A DNA stretch of 10,441 nt from JANNHK01 sp031404355 (GTDB lineage Bacteria > Actinomycetota > Acidimicrobiia > IMCC26256 > PALSA-610). The position numbers and the translations under genes are program-made. Positions 1 through 6,398 of this stretch are shown here, one piece after another (within the stretch, counting starts at the first letter, position 1; each line of letters starts with the position of its first letter). Below the pieces are notes generated by a model that worked only from the letters and a program-made list of their open reading frames with translations, did no database searches and was not told the DNA's origin. Location: assembly GCA_031404355.1 (NCBI GenBank), contig JANNHK010000137.1, forward strand, positions 1-10,441, in the 5' to 3' direction.

Positions 1-705
1 CTTCGCCTTCTCTTTCAGGCCGGGAACTGAGTTTTCAAAGATGTAGCCGTAATATTCGTCTACTCCGAGGCGCTCGCCGGGGCGTTCTTTTGATTCTACA
101 TATTGGCGTATGCCCATGATTCCGTCTGGATCAATGCGCCATGTTAGTTCCATCCAAAATTCATTCTCTTCCCAGACCTCGCCTGGGTTAACTTCTCGCG
201 TGTCGTTGACCGTCTCTCCCATTCGTTCGCGTGCTGCGCGCAAGACCGGCTGGCGGAAGCCTATCCATTGCGCGTCGTGCGTTTCATACGAATGCAGGTC
301 ATGTCGCTCTGAACCGTGTCCCATTGGAAGGATGTAATCCGCAAAGTAAGAAGTCTCGTTCCATGTCGGAGTCAGCGCAACGTAGCAACCTATCAAACTC
401 TCGTCGTTCAAAGCCTCTACCCAGGAAAAGCCGTCAGGGTTTGTCCAAACAGGGTTGTAGACCCGCGTGAAATAGACGTCCATGCTGCCACGGCGTTCCT
501 CGAGGAAATGCGGCAGCAAGAAGCTCATCTCGTAACAGGACAGAGGCCATTCGTCGGGGAAATGCAGGGAGTTCCAGGCGTCGACCGCTGGCGGCGTCTG
601 GTAGGGCTTCGGGACGAACTTGTTCCAGTTGTTTCCGAAGGTGCCGCCCGGGACGCCGACGCTGCCGGTCAGGACCGGAGGCCCGGTCGGTTCGCGGGCC
701 CGCAC
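1..705 (-). CDS. Molybdopterin oxidoreductase (MopB family), fragment missing its N-terminal part
   Basis: The minus strand reads open without a frameshift from 831 (an in-frame stop lies at 832-834) to the window edge. Recognisable protein runs from about 675 downwards: LTGSVGVPGG near 646-672, then NPVWTNPDG (about 430-455), FADYILPMGHG (about 315-345) and ENSVPGL near the edge. These resemble the second half of formate dehydrogenase/polysulfide reductase-like molybdenum enzymes, which bind a bis-MGD cofactor and move electrons to or from small substrates; the substrate cannot be named. In the family the LTGxxGxPGG motif lies hundreds of residues from the N-terminus, so the [4Fe-4S]/cofactor-binding front half is missing. 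The only in-frame start codon in the open part is GTG at 705, inside the repeat, so it is nominal; true homology stops at about 675. Positions 1-60 have 28 G/C of 60, and at least three rare ATA codons occur, unlike the neighbours. The C-terminus runs off the window. Family certain to moderate, subfamily unknown. Confidence 0.72.
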   Translation of the reverse strand, partial: MRAREPTGPPVLTGSVGVPGGTFGNNWNKFVPKPYQTPPAVDAWNSLHFPDEWPLSCYEMSFLLPHFLEERRGSMDVYFTRVYNPVWTNPDGFSWVEALNDESLIGCYVALTPTWNETSYFADYILPMGHGSERHDLHSYETHDAQWIGFRQPVLRAARERMGETVNDTREVNPGEVWEENEFWMELTWRIDPDGIMGIRQYVESKERPGERLGVDEYYGYIFENSVPGLKEKAK

Positions 706-741
706 GGGTGATCGAGGGCCGGAGGTCGTAGCCGCATGAGT
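675..741. repeat. 67-bp direct repeat, copy 1
   Basis: Positions 675-741 are identical base for base to 755-821 (offset 80). The unit contains a 10-bp palindrome GCGGGCCCGC (694-703), a Shine-Dalgarno-like GGAGG (721-725) and ends in ATGAGT (736-741), so it carries a complete translation-initiation signal. This copy begins exactly where homology to the molybdopterin oxidoreductase on the other strand stops. Its ATG opens a 27-codon reading frame that passes through copy 2. Confidence 0.9.
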
Positions 742-819
742 AGCCAGGCGCAGGCCGGAGGCCCGGTCGGTTCGCGGGCCCGCACGGGTGATCGAGGGCC
801 GGAGGTCGTAGCCGCATGA
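736..819 (+). CDS. Possible 27-residue micro-ORF read through the repeat, overlapping the next gene by ATGA
   Basis: ATG at 736 lies 10 nt after GGAGG (721-725), supplied by repeat copy 1. The frame reads MSSQAQ, continues through copy 2 as AGGPVGSRARTGDRGPEVV and stops at TGA 817-819. The stop overlaps the ATG at 816 of the monooxygenase gene, the classical ATGA arrangement for translational coupling. The peptide is Gly/Arg-rich with no recognised domain. It may be a leader peptide, the tail that this repeat normally adds to an upstream gene, or only a by-product of the duplication. Nothing shows it is made. Confidence 0.2.
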   Translation: MSSQAQAGGPVGSRARTGDRGPEVVAA

Positions 820-821
820 GT
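755..821. repeat. 67-bp direct repeat, copy 2, carrying the ribosome-binding site and start of the monooxygenase gene
   Basis: This copy is identical to 675-741 and separated from it by 13 bp (742-754). GGAGG at 801-805 is 10 nt from the ATG at 816, so the repeat provides translation initiation for the downstream gene. The first two codons of that gene (ATG AGT) are themselves the end of the repeat. The identity stops at 821, immediately inside the coding region. Confidence 0.9.
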
Positions 822-1127
822 GTCGTGAGAATCAATGCAATCACCGTTTCGCCGGAGCGGGCCGACGAGTTGCTGAAGCGTTTTGCCAACCGCGCGGGCG
901 AGGTGTCGAAGAGCCCGGGTTTCGAGGCGTTCGAGCTGCTGCGCCCCACCGACGACCGCGACGTGTTCTTGGTGTACACGCGTTGGCGATCGCAGGAAGA
1001 CTTCGACGCCTGGGTGAGCAGCAACGCGTTTCAGCACGGACACGCGCAACATTCGGGGAAGGGCCCGGTCAGCTCGCACAGTGACCTGTGGTCGTTCGAC
1101 GTCGTGCAGCAGGAGTTTGCACCGTGA
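816..1127 (+). CDS. MhuD-like heme-degrading monooxygenase (antibiotic biosynthesis monooxygenase domain)
   Basis: A 103-residue single ABM-fold (ferredoxin-like) protein. It resembles mycobacterial MhuD along its length as I recall that sequence: VVRINAI at residues 3-9, KRFANRA (21-27), SPGFEAFELLRP (33-44) and FDAW (63-66). MhuD-type enzymes open heme with O2 and release iron in the cytosol without needing heme oxygenase. Asn7 and Trp66 match the MhuD functional Asn and Trp. The proximal His (75 in MhuD) appears as His76, with a one-residue shift, in AFQHGHAQH (71-79). The start is the ATG in repeat copy 2 with GGAGG upstream. The stop overlaps the acyl-CoA ligase start (GTGA at 1124-1127), so the two are probably co-translated. 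No heme transporter is nearby, so a different ABM substrate cannot be excluded; the family call is strong and heme degradation is likely. Confidence 0.82.
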   Translation: MSVVRINAITVSPERADELLKRFANRAGEVSKSPGFEAFELLRPTDDRDVFLVYTRWRSQEDFDAWVSSNAFQHGHAQHSGKGPVSSHSDLWSFDVVQQEFAP

Positions 1128-2806
1128 GTGACGGCGTTCTCGAACAACTGACGGGTCCGGGTGGGCCGTTCGAGATCGTCGTCGAAGACGTCCTCGGTCA
1201 TCCGACGCAGGTCTACAAGCGACGCATGCACTCGCTGCGCGAGCTCATGGTGCAGAGCGCAGCGCGGGCCGACCTCGAGTGGCTCGTGCACCCGACGCCG
1301 AAGGCTTCTGACAGTCAGCGGTACACGTACGGCGAGCACGACCGGCTGGCGCGCGTCGCCGCAGCCACGTTGTCCGCGCTCGGCGTCGAGCGCGGTGATC
1401 GGGTCGCGCTGTGTTCGGCCAACGACCCGGCGTGGGTCGTCACGTGGTGGGCGTGCGCGATCATCGGTGCGGTTGTCGTTCCGCTCAACGCGTGGTGGAA
1501 GACCGAAGAACTCGACTTCGGGATGGTCGACTCGGGCGCGAAGGTACTGATTGCCGACAGCCGCCGCCTCGCGTTGTTCGGCGCCAAGCCTGAACACGTC
1601 TTCGAAATCGGGGCTTCGTTCAACGATCTGATTGCCGGTGACGATCCCGGAATGCCGACCGGTCCGATCGACGAGGACGACATCCTTGCCATCCTCTACA
1701 CGTCGGGCACGACCGGCCGGCCCAAGGGTGCGACCATTACGCACCGCCAGGCGCTCGCGAATCTCCAGAACATCATCGTCACGGGGACGGCGGCCGTGCG
1801 GCGCGGGACGCCACCATCGGAGGCCGAAGCCGGCCTCCGGGCGTCGTCACTGCTCGTCGTGCCGCTGTTCCACGTCACCGGCTGCCTCGCGACGATGATG
1901 CTGAATTACGCGACCGGCGCCAAGCTCGTGCTCATGCCGGTCGGGCGCTTCGAGCCCGAGACCGCGATGCAGATCATCGAGAAGGAACAGATCACTGCGA
2001 TCGGTGGCGTGCCCACGATCATGTGGCGCATCCTCGAAGACCCGAACCTCGAGAAGTACGACCTTTCGTCGGTGAAGCGCGCGAGCTACGGCGGCGCGCC
2101 CGCGGCGCCCGAGTTGGTCGAGCGCATCGCGAAGTTCTTCCCGAACCTGCGCAAGACACTCACGACGGCGTACGGACTTACCGAGACCGCGTCGGTCGCC
2201 ACCGCGCACGGCGGCGAGGACTACTTCGCGCACCCGGGTTCGGTCGGCCGCGCGGTGCCGACCGTGGAAGTGCGCGTCGTCGACGACGAGCGCGACGCGC
2301 CGGCGGGGGAGCGCGGCGAGGTGTGGATCAAGGGCCCGACCGTCATGGCGCGCGGTTACTGGCAACGCCCCGACGCGAACGAGGCCGCGTTCTCCGACGG
2401 CTGGTTCCGTACCGGCGACATCGGCTACCTCGATCCCGACGGCTTCCTGTATCTCGTCGATCGAGCGAAGGACATGATCATCCGCGCCGGCGAGAACGTG
2501 TACAGCGTCGAGATCGAGAACGTGCTGTTCGACCATCCCGACGTCGTCGACGCCGCAGTGGTCGGTGTCCCGCACCGCACGTTGGGCGAAGAGGTGAAGG
2601 CGGTGGTGCAGGTGCGCCCGGACTCGACCGTCACCGAGTCCGACATCCGCACGTTCTGCGCCGCGCACCTCGCCAACTTCAAGGTGCCCGAGTACGTCGA
2701 CATCCGCACCGAGCCACTGCCGCGCAACCCTGCGGGCAAGGTACTCAAGAACCTGCTTCGGGGCCGGGAGACCTCGTTCGCCGCCGGCGACGACCAGGCG
2801 CTCTAG
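1124..2806 (+). CDS. AMP-forming acyl-CoA synthetase / fatty-acid-CoA ligase (FadD-like)
   Basis: A 560-residue ANL-superfamily enzyme that would activate a carboxylic acid (probably a fatty or aromatic acid) with ATP to an acyl-AMP and then an acyl-CoA. All core motifs are present: ILYTSGTTGRPKG from residue 190 (phosphate-binding loop), YGLTETAS from 350, FRTGDIGYLDPDG around 430 with the adenosine-binding Asp, DRAKDMIIRAGENVYSVEIE after it (hinge and CoA-side motif), and PRNPAGKVLK with the adenylation Lys539. The chosen start is GTG 1124: AGGAG at 1111-1115 sits 8 nt upstream and GTGA overlaps the monooxygenase stop; an in-frame GTG at 1088 further up would overlap that gene more and has no such signal. 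The stop at 2804-2806 abuts the next gene. The acid substrate cannot be read from the sequence. Confidence 0.93.
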   Translation: MSDGVLEQLTGPGGPFEIVVEDVLGHPTQVYKRRMHSLRELMVQSAARADLEWLVHPTPKASDSQRYTYGEHDRLARVAAATLSALGVERGDRVALCSANDPAWVVTWWACAIIGAVVVPLNAWWKTEELDFGMVDSGAKVLIADSRRLALFGAKPEHVFEIGASFNDLIAGDDPGMPTGPIDEDDILAILYTSGTTGRPKGATITHRQALANLQNIIVTGTAAVRRGTPPSEAEAGLRASSLLVVPLFHVTGCLATMMLNYATGAKLVLMPVGRFEPETAMQIIEKEQITAIGGVPTIMWRILEDPNLEKYDLSSVKRASYGGAPAAPELVERIAKFFPNLRKTLTTAYGLTETASVATAHGGEDYFAHPGSVGRAVPTVEVRVVDDERDAPAGERGEVWIKGPTVMARGYWQRPDANEAAFSDGWFRTGDIGYLDPDGFLYLVDRAKDMIIRAGENVYSVEIENVLFDHPDVVDAAVVGVPHRTLGEEVKAVVQVRPDSTVTESDIRTFCAAHLANFKVPEYVDIRTEPLPRNPAGKVLKNLLRGRETSFAAGDDQAL

Positions 2807-3175
2807 TTGCCCGGCGTGCGCGATCTCCACGAGGCGTTCGGCTACGTCACCGTGGTGGCGAACGCGCTCGTCGGCGTATGGGGGATCGCGGCCTGGCGCT
2901 TCACCCGATTCCGCGGGCGGCCGCTGTGGATCGGCACCATCGCCGCCGAGGTCACCGTCCTGATCACGGTGGTGCTTGGCACCGTGCTCGTCGCGGCCCA
3001 GGACTACGAACCCTCGGAGATCCACATGTTCTACGGCTTCGTGGCGTTCGCGACCGTCGGCGGCATGTACGGGTACAAGTACCTGTGGAAAGCTCGGGGT
3101 TGGCTCGAGCTCGCCTATGGCCTCGGCGGACTGTTCCTGATGGGGCTCGCGATCCGCGCGATTCTGGAGGCGTGA
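2807..3175 (+). CDS. Small four-helix membrane protein of unknown function with internal two-fold repeat
   Basis: A 122-residue protein with four hydrophobic segments at about residues 12-30, 42-64, 74-93 and 100-119, joined by short charged loops (for example RFTRFRGR at 31-38). I do not recognise a named family. Segments 1 and 3 begin with matching motifs, LHEAFGYV (7-14) and IHMFYGFV (72-79), each with one His just at the membrane edge. This suggests duplication of a two-helix hairpin, with the histidines as possible metal or heme ligands (inference). The start is uncertain: TTG 2807 directly follows the ligase stop, while GTG 2816 would remove three residues; neither has a clear ribosome-binding site, which fits translational coupling. 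The stop overlaps the ddl start (GTGA at 3172-3175). It sits between an acyl-CoA ligase and ddl and would act in the cytoplasmic membrane. Confidence 0.75.
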   Translation: MPGVRDLHEAFGYVTVVANALVGVWGIAAWRFTRFRGRPLWIGTIAAEVTVLITVVLGTVLVAAQDYEPSEIHMFYGFVAFATVGGMYGYKYLWKARGWLELAYGLGGLFLMGLAIRAILEA

Positions 3176-4260
3176 CGACTCCACCGCCAGGCAAGCGACT
3201 GCGCGTGATGCTGCTGTTCGGCGGCCGCTCCGCCGAACACGACGTCTCGCGTGTCACGGCGGTCGCGGTCGCGAAGGCGCTCGACCCGGCTCGCTACGAG
3301 ATCGTCCCCGTGGGCATCACGACCGACGGCCAATGGCTCATCGCACGCAACGCGCAGAAGCTGCTCGAAGCCGGGCGGGACAACCTCCCCGCGGCGCTGG
3401 TTGTCGAGGGCGAACCAATGGCGGAGTTGGTGCCGAGCACGGCGGGCTCGAACCCGTTGGGTGTCGACGTCGTGGTGCCGCTCCTGCACGGCCCCTACGG
3501 CGAAGACGGCACGATGCAAGGCCTGCTCGACCTCGCCGGCCTGCCGTACGTCGGCGCCGGAGTTCTCGGCTCCGCGGTCGGCATGGACAAGATCATGATG
3601 AAGCGCGCGTTCGCGGCGGCCGGGCTGCGCACCGCTCGCGCCGTCGCGTTACGCGACGGGCACGATCGGCACGCGTTCTGCGAGCAGGTCGAAGCCGAGT
3701 TGGGGTACCCGTGTTTCGTCAAACCGTCGAACATGGGCTCGTCGGTCGGCGTGTCGAAGGCGCACGACCGGTCCGAACTCGAGCACGCGGTCGACCTCGC
3801 ACTGAGCTACGACGAGTGGATCATGGCCGAGGAGACGATCACCGGCCGCGAAATCGAAGTCGCGATCCTCGGCGACGACCCGCCCGAGGCGTCACTTCCC
3901 GGCGAGGTCGTCCCCGCCGCGGAGTTCTACAGCTACGCCGACAAGTACGAAGACGACGCCGCCAAGCTGTTGGCGCCCGCGCCCCTCGACGAGGCCGAGA
4001 CCGCCGAAGTCCGCGCCCTCGCGGTGCGCGCATTCGAGGCGTGCCGGCTCGAGGCCATGGCCCGCGTCGACTTCTTCTACGGGGAGGTGGGCTTCGTCGT
4101 GAACGAGCTGAACACGATCCCCGGCTTCACGCCGATCTCGATGTACCCGCGATTGTGGGAGGTGTCGGGTCTCCCCTACGCGGCGCTGCTCGACCGTCTC
4201 ATCGAACTGGCCCTCGCCCGCCACGCCCGCCGCGCCGCCCGCGCGGGCCGCCAGCGCTGA
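3172..4260 (+). CDS. ddl: D-alanine--D-alanine ligase
   Basis: A 362-residue ATP-grasp enzyme that joins two D-alanines for the peptidoglycan stem peptide in the cytosol. N-terminal LFGGRSAEHDVS (15-26) contains the first D-Ala-site Glu22. LLHGPYGEDGTMQG follows near 105-118, then KPSNMGSSVGV from 184 (ATP-grasp loop), EFYSYADKY from 251 and VNELNTIPGFTPIS from 310, which provides the Mg-binding Glu312 and Asn314. Tyr253 aligns by recall with E. coli DdlB Tyr216, favouring D-Ala rather than D-lactate as second substrate. Start GTG 3172 gives about 11 residues before the first strand, as usual for the family, and overlaps the upstream stop; GTG 3205 or ATG 3208 would begin right at the strand and are less likely. 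The GGAGG at 3166-3170 is too close for a standard site. It converges on the AsnC-like gene with only 4 bp between stops. Confidence 0.96.
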   Translation: MTTPPPGKRLRVMLLFGGRSAEHDVSRVTAVAVAKALDPARYEIVPVGITTDGQWLIARNAQKLLEAGRDNLPAALVVEGEPMAELVPSTAGSNPLGVDVVVPLLHGPYGEDGTMQGLLDLAGLPYVGAGVLGSAVGMDKIMMKRAFAAAGLRTARAVALRDGHDRHAFCEQVEAELGYPCFVKPSNMGSSVGVSKAHDRSELEHAVDLALSYDEWIMAEETITGREIEVAILGDDPPEASLPGEVVPAAEFYSYADKYEDDAAKLLAPAPLDEAETAEVRALAVRAFEACRLEAMARVDFFYGEVGFVVNELNTIPGFTPISMYPRLWEVSGLPYAALLDRLIELALARHARRAARAGRQR

Positions 4261-4264
4261 GGAC

Positions 4265-4501
4265 CTAGAGGTTGACGACGGGGCAGGTGAGGGTGCGGGT
4301 GATCCCGTCCACGAGCTGGATCTGCGAGACGACCATCCGGCCCAGCTCGTCGATGGATGCGGCCTCGGACCGCAGGATCACGTCATACGGGCCGGTGACG
4401 TCGTCGGCCTGCACGACGCCGGGTAGCCCGCGAACGGCTTCGACGACCGCGGAGGCCTTGCCCACCTCGGTCTGGATCAGGATGTATGCAGATACCGTCA
4501 T
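4265..4501 (-). CDS. Stand-alone Lrp/AsnC ligand-binding (RAM) domain protein
   Basis: A 78-residue protein starting MTVSAYILIQTEVGKA, with GLPGVVQADDVTGPYDVIL in the middle. This is the RAM/AsnC_trans_reg fold that binds amino acids and forms dimers or higher rings in Lrp-family regulators. There is no helix-turn-helix DNA-binding domain, so it cannot bind DNA like a full Lrp; stand-alone RAM proteins are thought to sense amino acids or pair with another protein. ATG 4501 was chosen because family members begin at this strand; an in-frame GTG at 4522 would add MRSYDPR. A TACGAT hexamer on the minus strand (4513 to 4508) ends 6 nt before the ATG and no Shine-Dalgarno is evident, which suggests a leaderless mRNA. 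Such genes are often found beside ddl in actinobacteria (recalled synteny). Confidence 0.85.
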   Translation of the reverse strand: MTVSAYILIQTEVGKASAVVEAVRGLPGVVQADDVTGPYDVILRSEAASIDELGRMVVSQIQLVDGITRTLTCPVVNL

Positions 4502-4507
4502 GCGCGG

Positions 4508-4513
4508 ATCGTA
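4508..4513 (-). promoter_or_regulatory. Putative -10 element for the AsnC-like gene
   Basis: On the minus strand these bases read TACGAT, a good fit to the actinobacterial -10 consensus TANNNT. The start codon at 4501 begins 7 nt downstream, where transcription would begin, so the mRNA would be leaderless. No -35 hexamer is recognisable. It is one arm of an inverted repeat (4507-4514 with 4550-4557). Confidence 0.4.
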
Positions 4514-4550
4514 GCTGCGCACGGTTGGGTCCGCTCCGGGGGTGAGGGCC

Positions 4551-4556
4551 TACGAT
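4551..4556 (+). promoter_or_regulatory. Putative -10 element for pckG
   Basis: TACGAT lies 48 nt before the pckG ATG. A weak TTGGGT (4525-4530) upstream has a long 20-nt spacing, so only the -10 is persuasive. It would give a 5' leader of roughly 40 nt containing the GAGG ribosome-binding site. It is the second arm of the 8-bp inverted repeat shared with the divergent AsnC-like promoter. Confidence 0.4.
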
Positions 4557-4604
4557 CGTGTACCCGTGTTCGTCGGTCGTCGGCCGACCGCAGTGAGGAC
4601 ACCA

Positions 4605-6398
4605 ATGACGCATCCCACCTCCAACCGCAAGCTCCTCGAATGGGTGAGCCACTGGACGGCCATCCTCCAGCCCGGCGACGTCCACTGGTGCGACGGCTCC
4701 GACGAGGAGTACGCCGAGCTGTGCCGGCGGCTGGTCGACAGCGGCACCTTCGTACCGGTCGCACCCGAGGCCCGGCCGAACAGCTTCTACGCCCGCAGCG
4801 ACCCGAGTGACGTCGCCCGGGTCGAGGACCGCACGTTCATCTGTTCCGAACGCGAACAAGACGCCGGTCCCACGAACAACTGGCGGGCCCCGGCCGACAT
4901 GCGCACCGAGCTCACCGGTCTCTTCACGGGCTCGATGCGGGGCCGCACGCTCTACGTCGTGCCCTTCTCGATGGGTCCGCTCGGCTCGCCGATCGCGCAC
5001 ATCGGTGTCGAACTCACCGACTCGGCGTATGTCGCCGCCAGCATGCGCACGATGACGCGCATGGGCCAGGGCGCGCTCGACGTGCTCGGGTCCGATGGCG
5101 AGTTCGTTCCCTGCGTCCACTCCGTCGGTATGCCGCTCGACCCCGGACAGACCGACGTCCGGTGGCCGTGCAACGCCACGAAGTACATCGTGCACTTCCC
5201 CGAGACGCGCGAGATCATGTCGTACGGCTCCGGCTACGGCGGCAACGCGCTGCTCGGCAAGAAGTGCTTCGCGCTCCGCATTGCCTCGGTGATGGCCCGC
5301 GACGACGGGTGGCTCGCCGAGCACATGCTCATCCTCAAGCTCACCAACCCGGCGGGCGACTCGCGTTACGTCGCCGCCGCGTTCCCGAGCCAGTGCGGCA
5401 AGACCAACCTCGCCATGCTCGTGCCGACGCTGCCGGGCTGGAAGGCCGAGACGATCGGCGACGACATCGCCTGGATGAAGTTCGGCGCCGACGGACAGCT
5501 CTACGCGATCAACCCGGAGCACGGGATGTTCGGCGTCGCGCCCGGCACGGGTGACGACACGAACCCGAACGCGTTGAAGGCGCTCACCCGGAACACCGTC
5601 TTTACCAATACGGCACTGCTCGACAACGGCGACACGTGGTGGGAGGGCCTCACCGACGCGCCGCCCGAACACTGCCTCGACTGGCGCGGCAACGACTGGA
5701 CGCCGGCGTCCGACACGCCCGCCGCGCATCCGAACAGTCGCTTCACGGCGCCGCTCGCGCAGGTGCCGTCGGTGGCGCCCGAGTGGGAGGACCCGAAGGG
5801 TGTGCCGGTCTCGGCGATCCTCTTCGGTGGTCGGCGCGCGACAACTGTTCCGCTGGTCACCGAGGCGTACAACTGGCGGCACGGCGTGTTCCTCGGGTCG
5901 ATCATGGGATCAGAGACGACGGCCGCCGCGGCGGGCGCCGTCGGGCAACTGCGCCGCGACCCGTTCGCGATGTTGCCGTTCTGCGGCTACCACATGGGTG
6001 ACTACTTCGCGCACTGGCTGCATATCGGCGAGAGCACTGACGAGTCCGCACTTCCGAAGCTCTTCTACGTGAACTGGTTCCGCAAGGACGCCGACGGCAA
6101 GTTCCTGTGGCCCGGTTACGGCGACAACAGCCGCGTGCTGGCGTGGGTCTTCGACCGGTGTGGAGGCACGGGCGAAGCAGTCGACACGGTGATCGGTCGC
6201 GTACCCACCCGAGCGTCGCTGCCGACGCAGGGTCTCGATGTCTCCGACGCCGCAGTCGACGAGTTGCTCTCGGTCGACGAGGACGCGTGGCGTAGAGAAC
6301 TGCCACTCATCGAGGAGCACTACGCGCTCTTTGGTGACAGGCTCCCGCCGGAGTTGCAGCACGAGCTCGGCGCGTTGGAGTCGCGGCTCTCCCGGTGA
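4605..6398 (+). CDS. pckG: Phosphoenolpyruvate carboxykinase (GTP)
   Basis: A 597-residue cytosolic enzyme interconverting oxaloacetate plus GTP with PEP, CO2 and GDP, a gluconeogenic/anaplerotic step. It matches the mycobacterial GTP-type enzyme along its full length as recalled: SDPSDVARVE, DAGPTNNW, MRGRTLYVVPFSMGPLG, MRTMTRMG, the GYGGNALLGKKC stretch with a Mn-ligand Lys219 or 220, LAEHMLILK with Mn-ligand His240, the P-loop FPSQCGKTNLAM with Cys264 as the reactive cysteine and Lys266, and GDDIAW with Asp286/Asp287. ATG 4605 is chosen because GAGG (4595-4598) is 6 nt upstream and the family N-terminus is short; in-frame GTGs at 4542 and 4566 would add a non-homologous GRRPTAVRTP-type extension. 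The stop overlaps the next start (GTGA at 6395-6398). All active-site residues checked are intact. Confidence 0.97.
   Translation: MTHPTSNRKLLEWVSHWTAILQPGDVHWCDGSDEEYAELCRRLVDSGTFVPVAPEARPNSFYARSDPSDVARVEDRTFICSEREQDAGPTNNWRAPADMRTELTGLFTGSMRGRTLYVVPFSMGPLGSPIAHIGVELTDSAYVAASMRTMTRMGQGALDVLGSDGEFVPCVHSVGMPLDPGQTDVRWPCNATKYIVHFPETREIMSYGSGYGGNALLGKKCFALRIASVMARDDGWLAEHMLILKLTNPAGDSRYVAAAFPSQCGKTNLAMLVPTLPGWKAETIGDDIAWMKFGADGQLYAINPEHGMFGVAPGTGDDTNPNALKALTRNTVFTNTALLDNGDTWWEGLTDAPPEHCLDWRGNDWTPASDTPAAHPNSRFTAPLAQVPSVAPEWEDPKGVPVSAILFGGRRATTVPLVTEAYNWRHGVFLGSIMGSETTAAAAGAVGQLRRDPFAMLPFCGYHMGDYFAHWLHIGESTDESALPKLFYVNWFRKDADGKFLWPGYGDNSRVLAWVFDRCGGTGEAVDTVIGRVPTRASLPTQGLDVSDAAVDELLSVDEDAWRRELPLIEEHYALFGDRLPPELQHELGALESRLSR

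Noticed and set aside
675..821. Possible CRISPR array or short tandem array
   Set aside because: Only two copies, 67 bp long with a 13-bp gap and a start-codon end; there are no spacers or cas genes.
434..1079. Minus-strand open frames across the repeat and monooxygenase gene
   Set aside because: They cross the real oxidoreductase frame and the MhuD-like gene in the wrong frame and show no family motif; the apparent internal repeat in them is just the DNA repeat.
2023..3171. N-terminal extension of the ddl frame upstream of GTG 3172
   Set aside because: The ddl frame stays open upstream, but the extension is a frame shadow of the ligase and membrane protein genes, extremely Arg-rich, and has no homology to ATP-grasp proteins.
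1847..3184. Long minus-strand open frame (445 codons) opposite the acyl-CoA ligase and membrane protein genes
   Set aside because: Arg/His/Val-rich antisense translation with no domain motifs, fully opposite well-supported genes; typical of high-GC DNA where stops are rare on the antisense strand.
4237..4248. Perfect palindrome GCCCGCGCGGGC near the end of ddl
   Set aside because: Lies inside the coding region over an Ala/Arg-rich tail and has no T-run; most likely codon-driven and not a terminator.
4383..5882. Long minus-strand open frame (499 codons) opposite pckG
   Set aside because: It is antisense to a PEP carboxykinase with all motifs intact and has Arg/Gly/Val-rich composition without recognisable domains.
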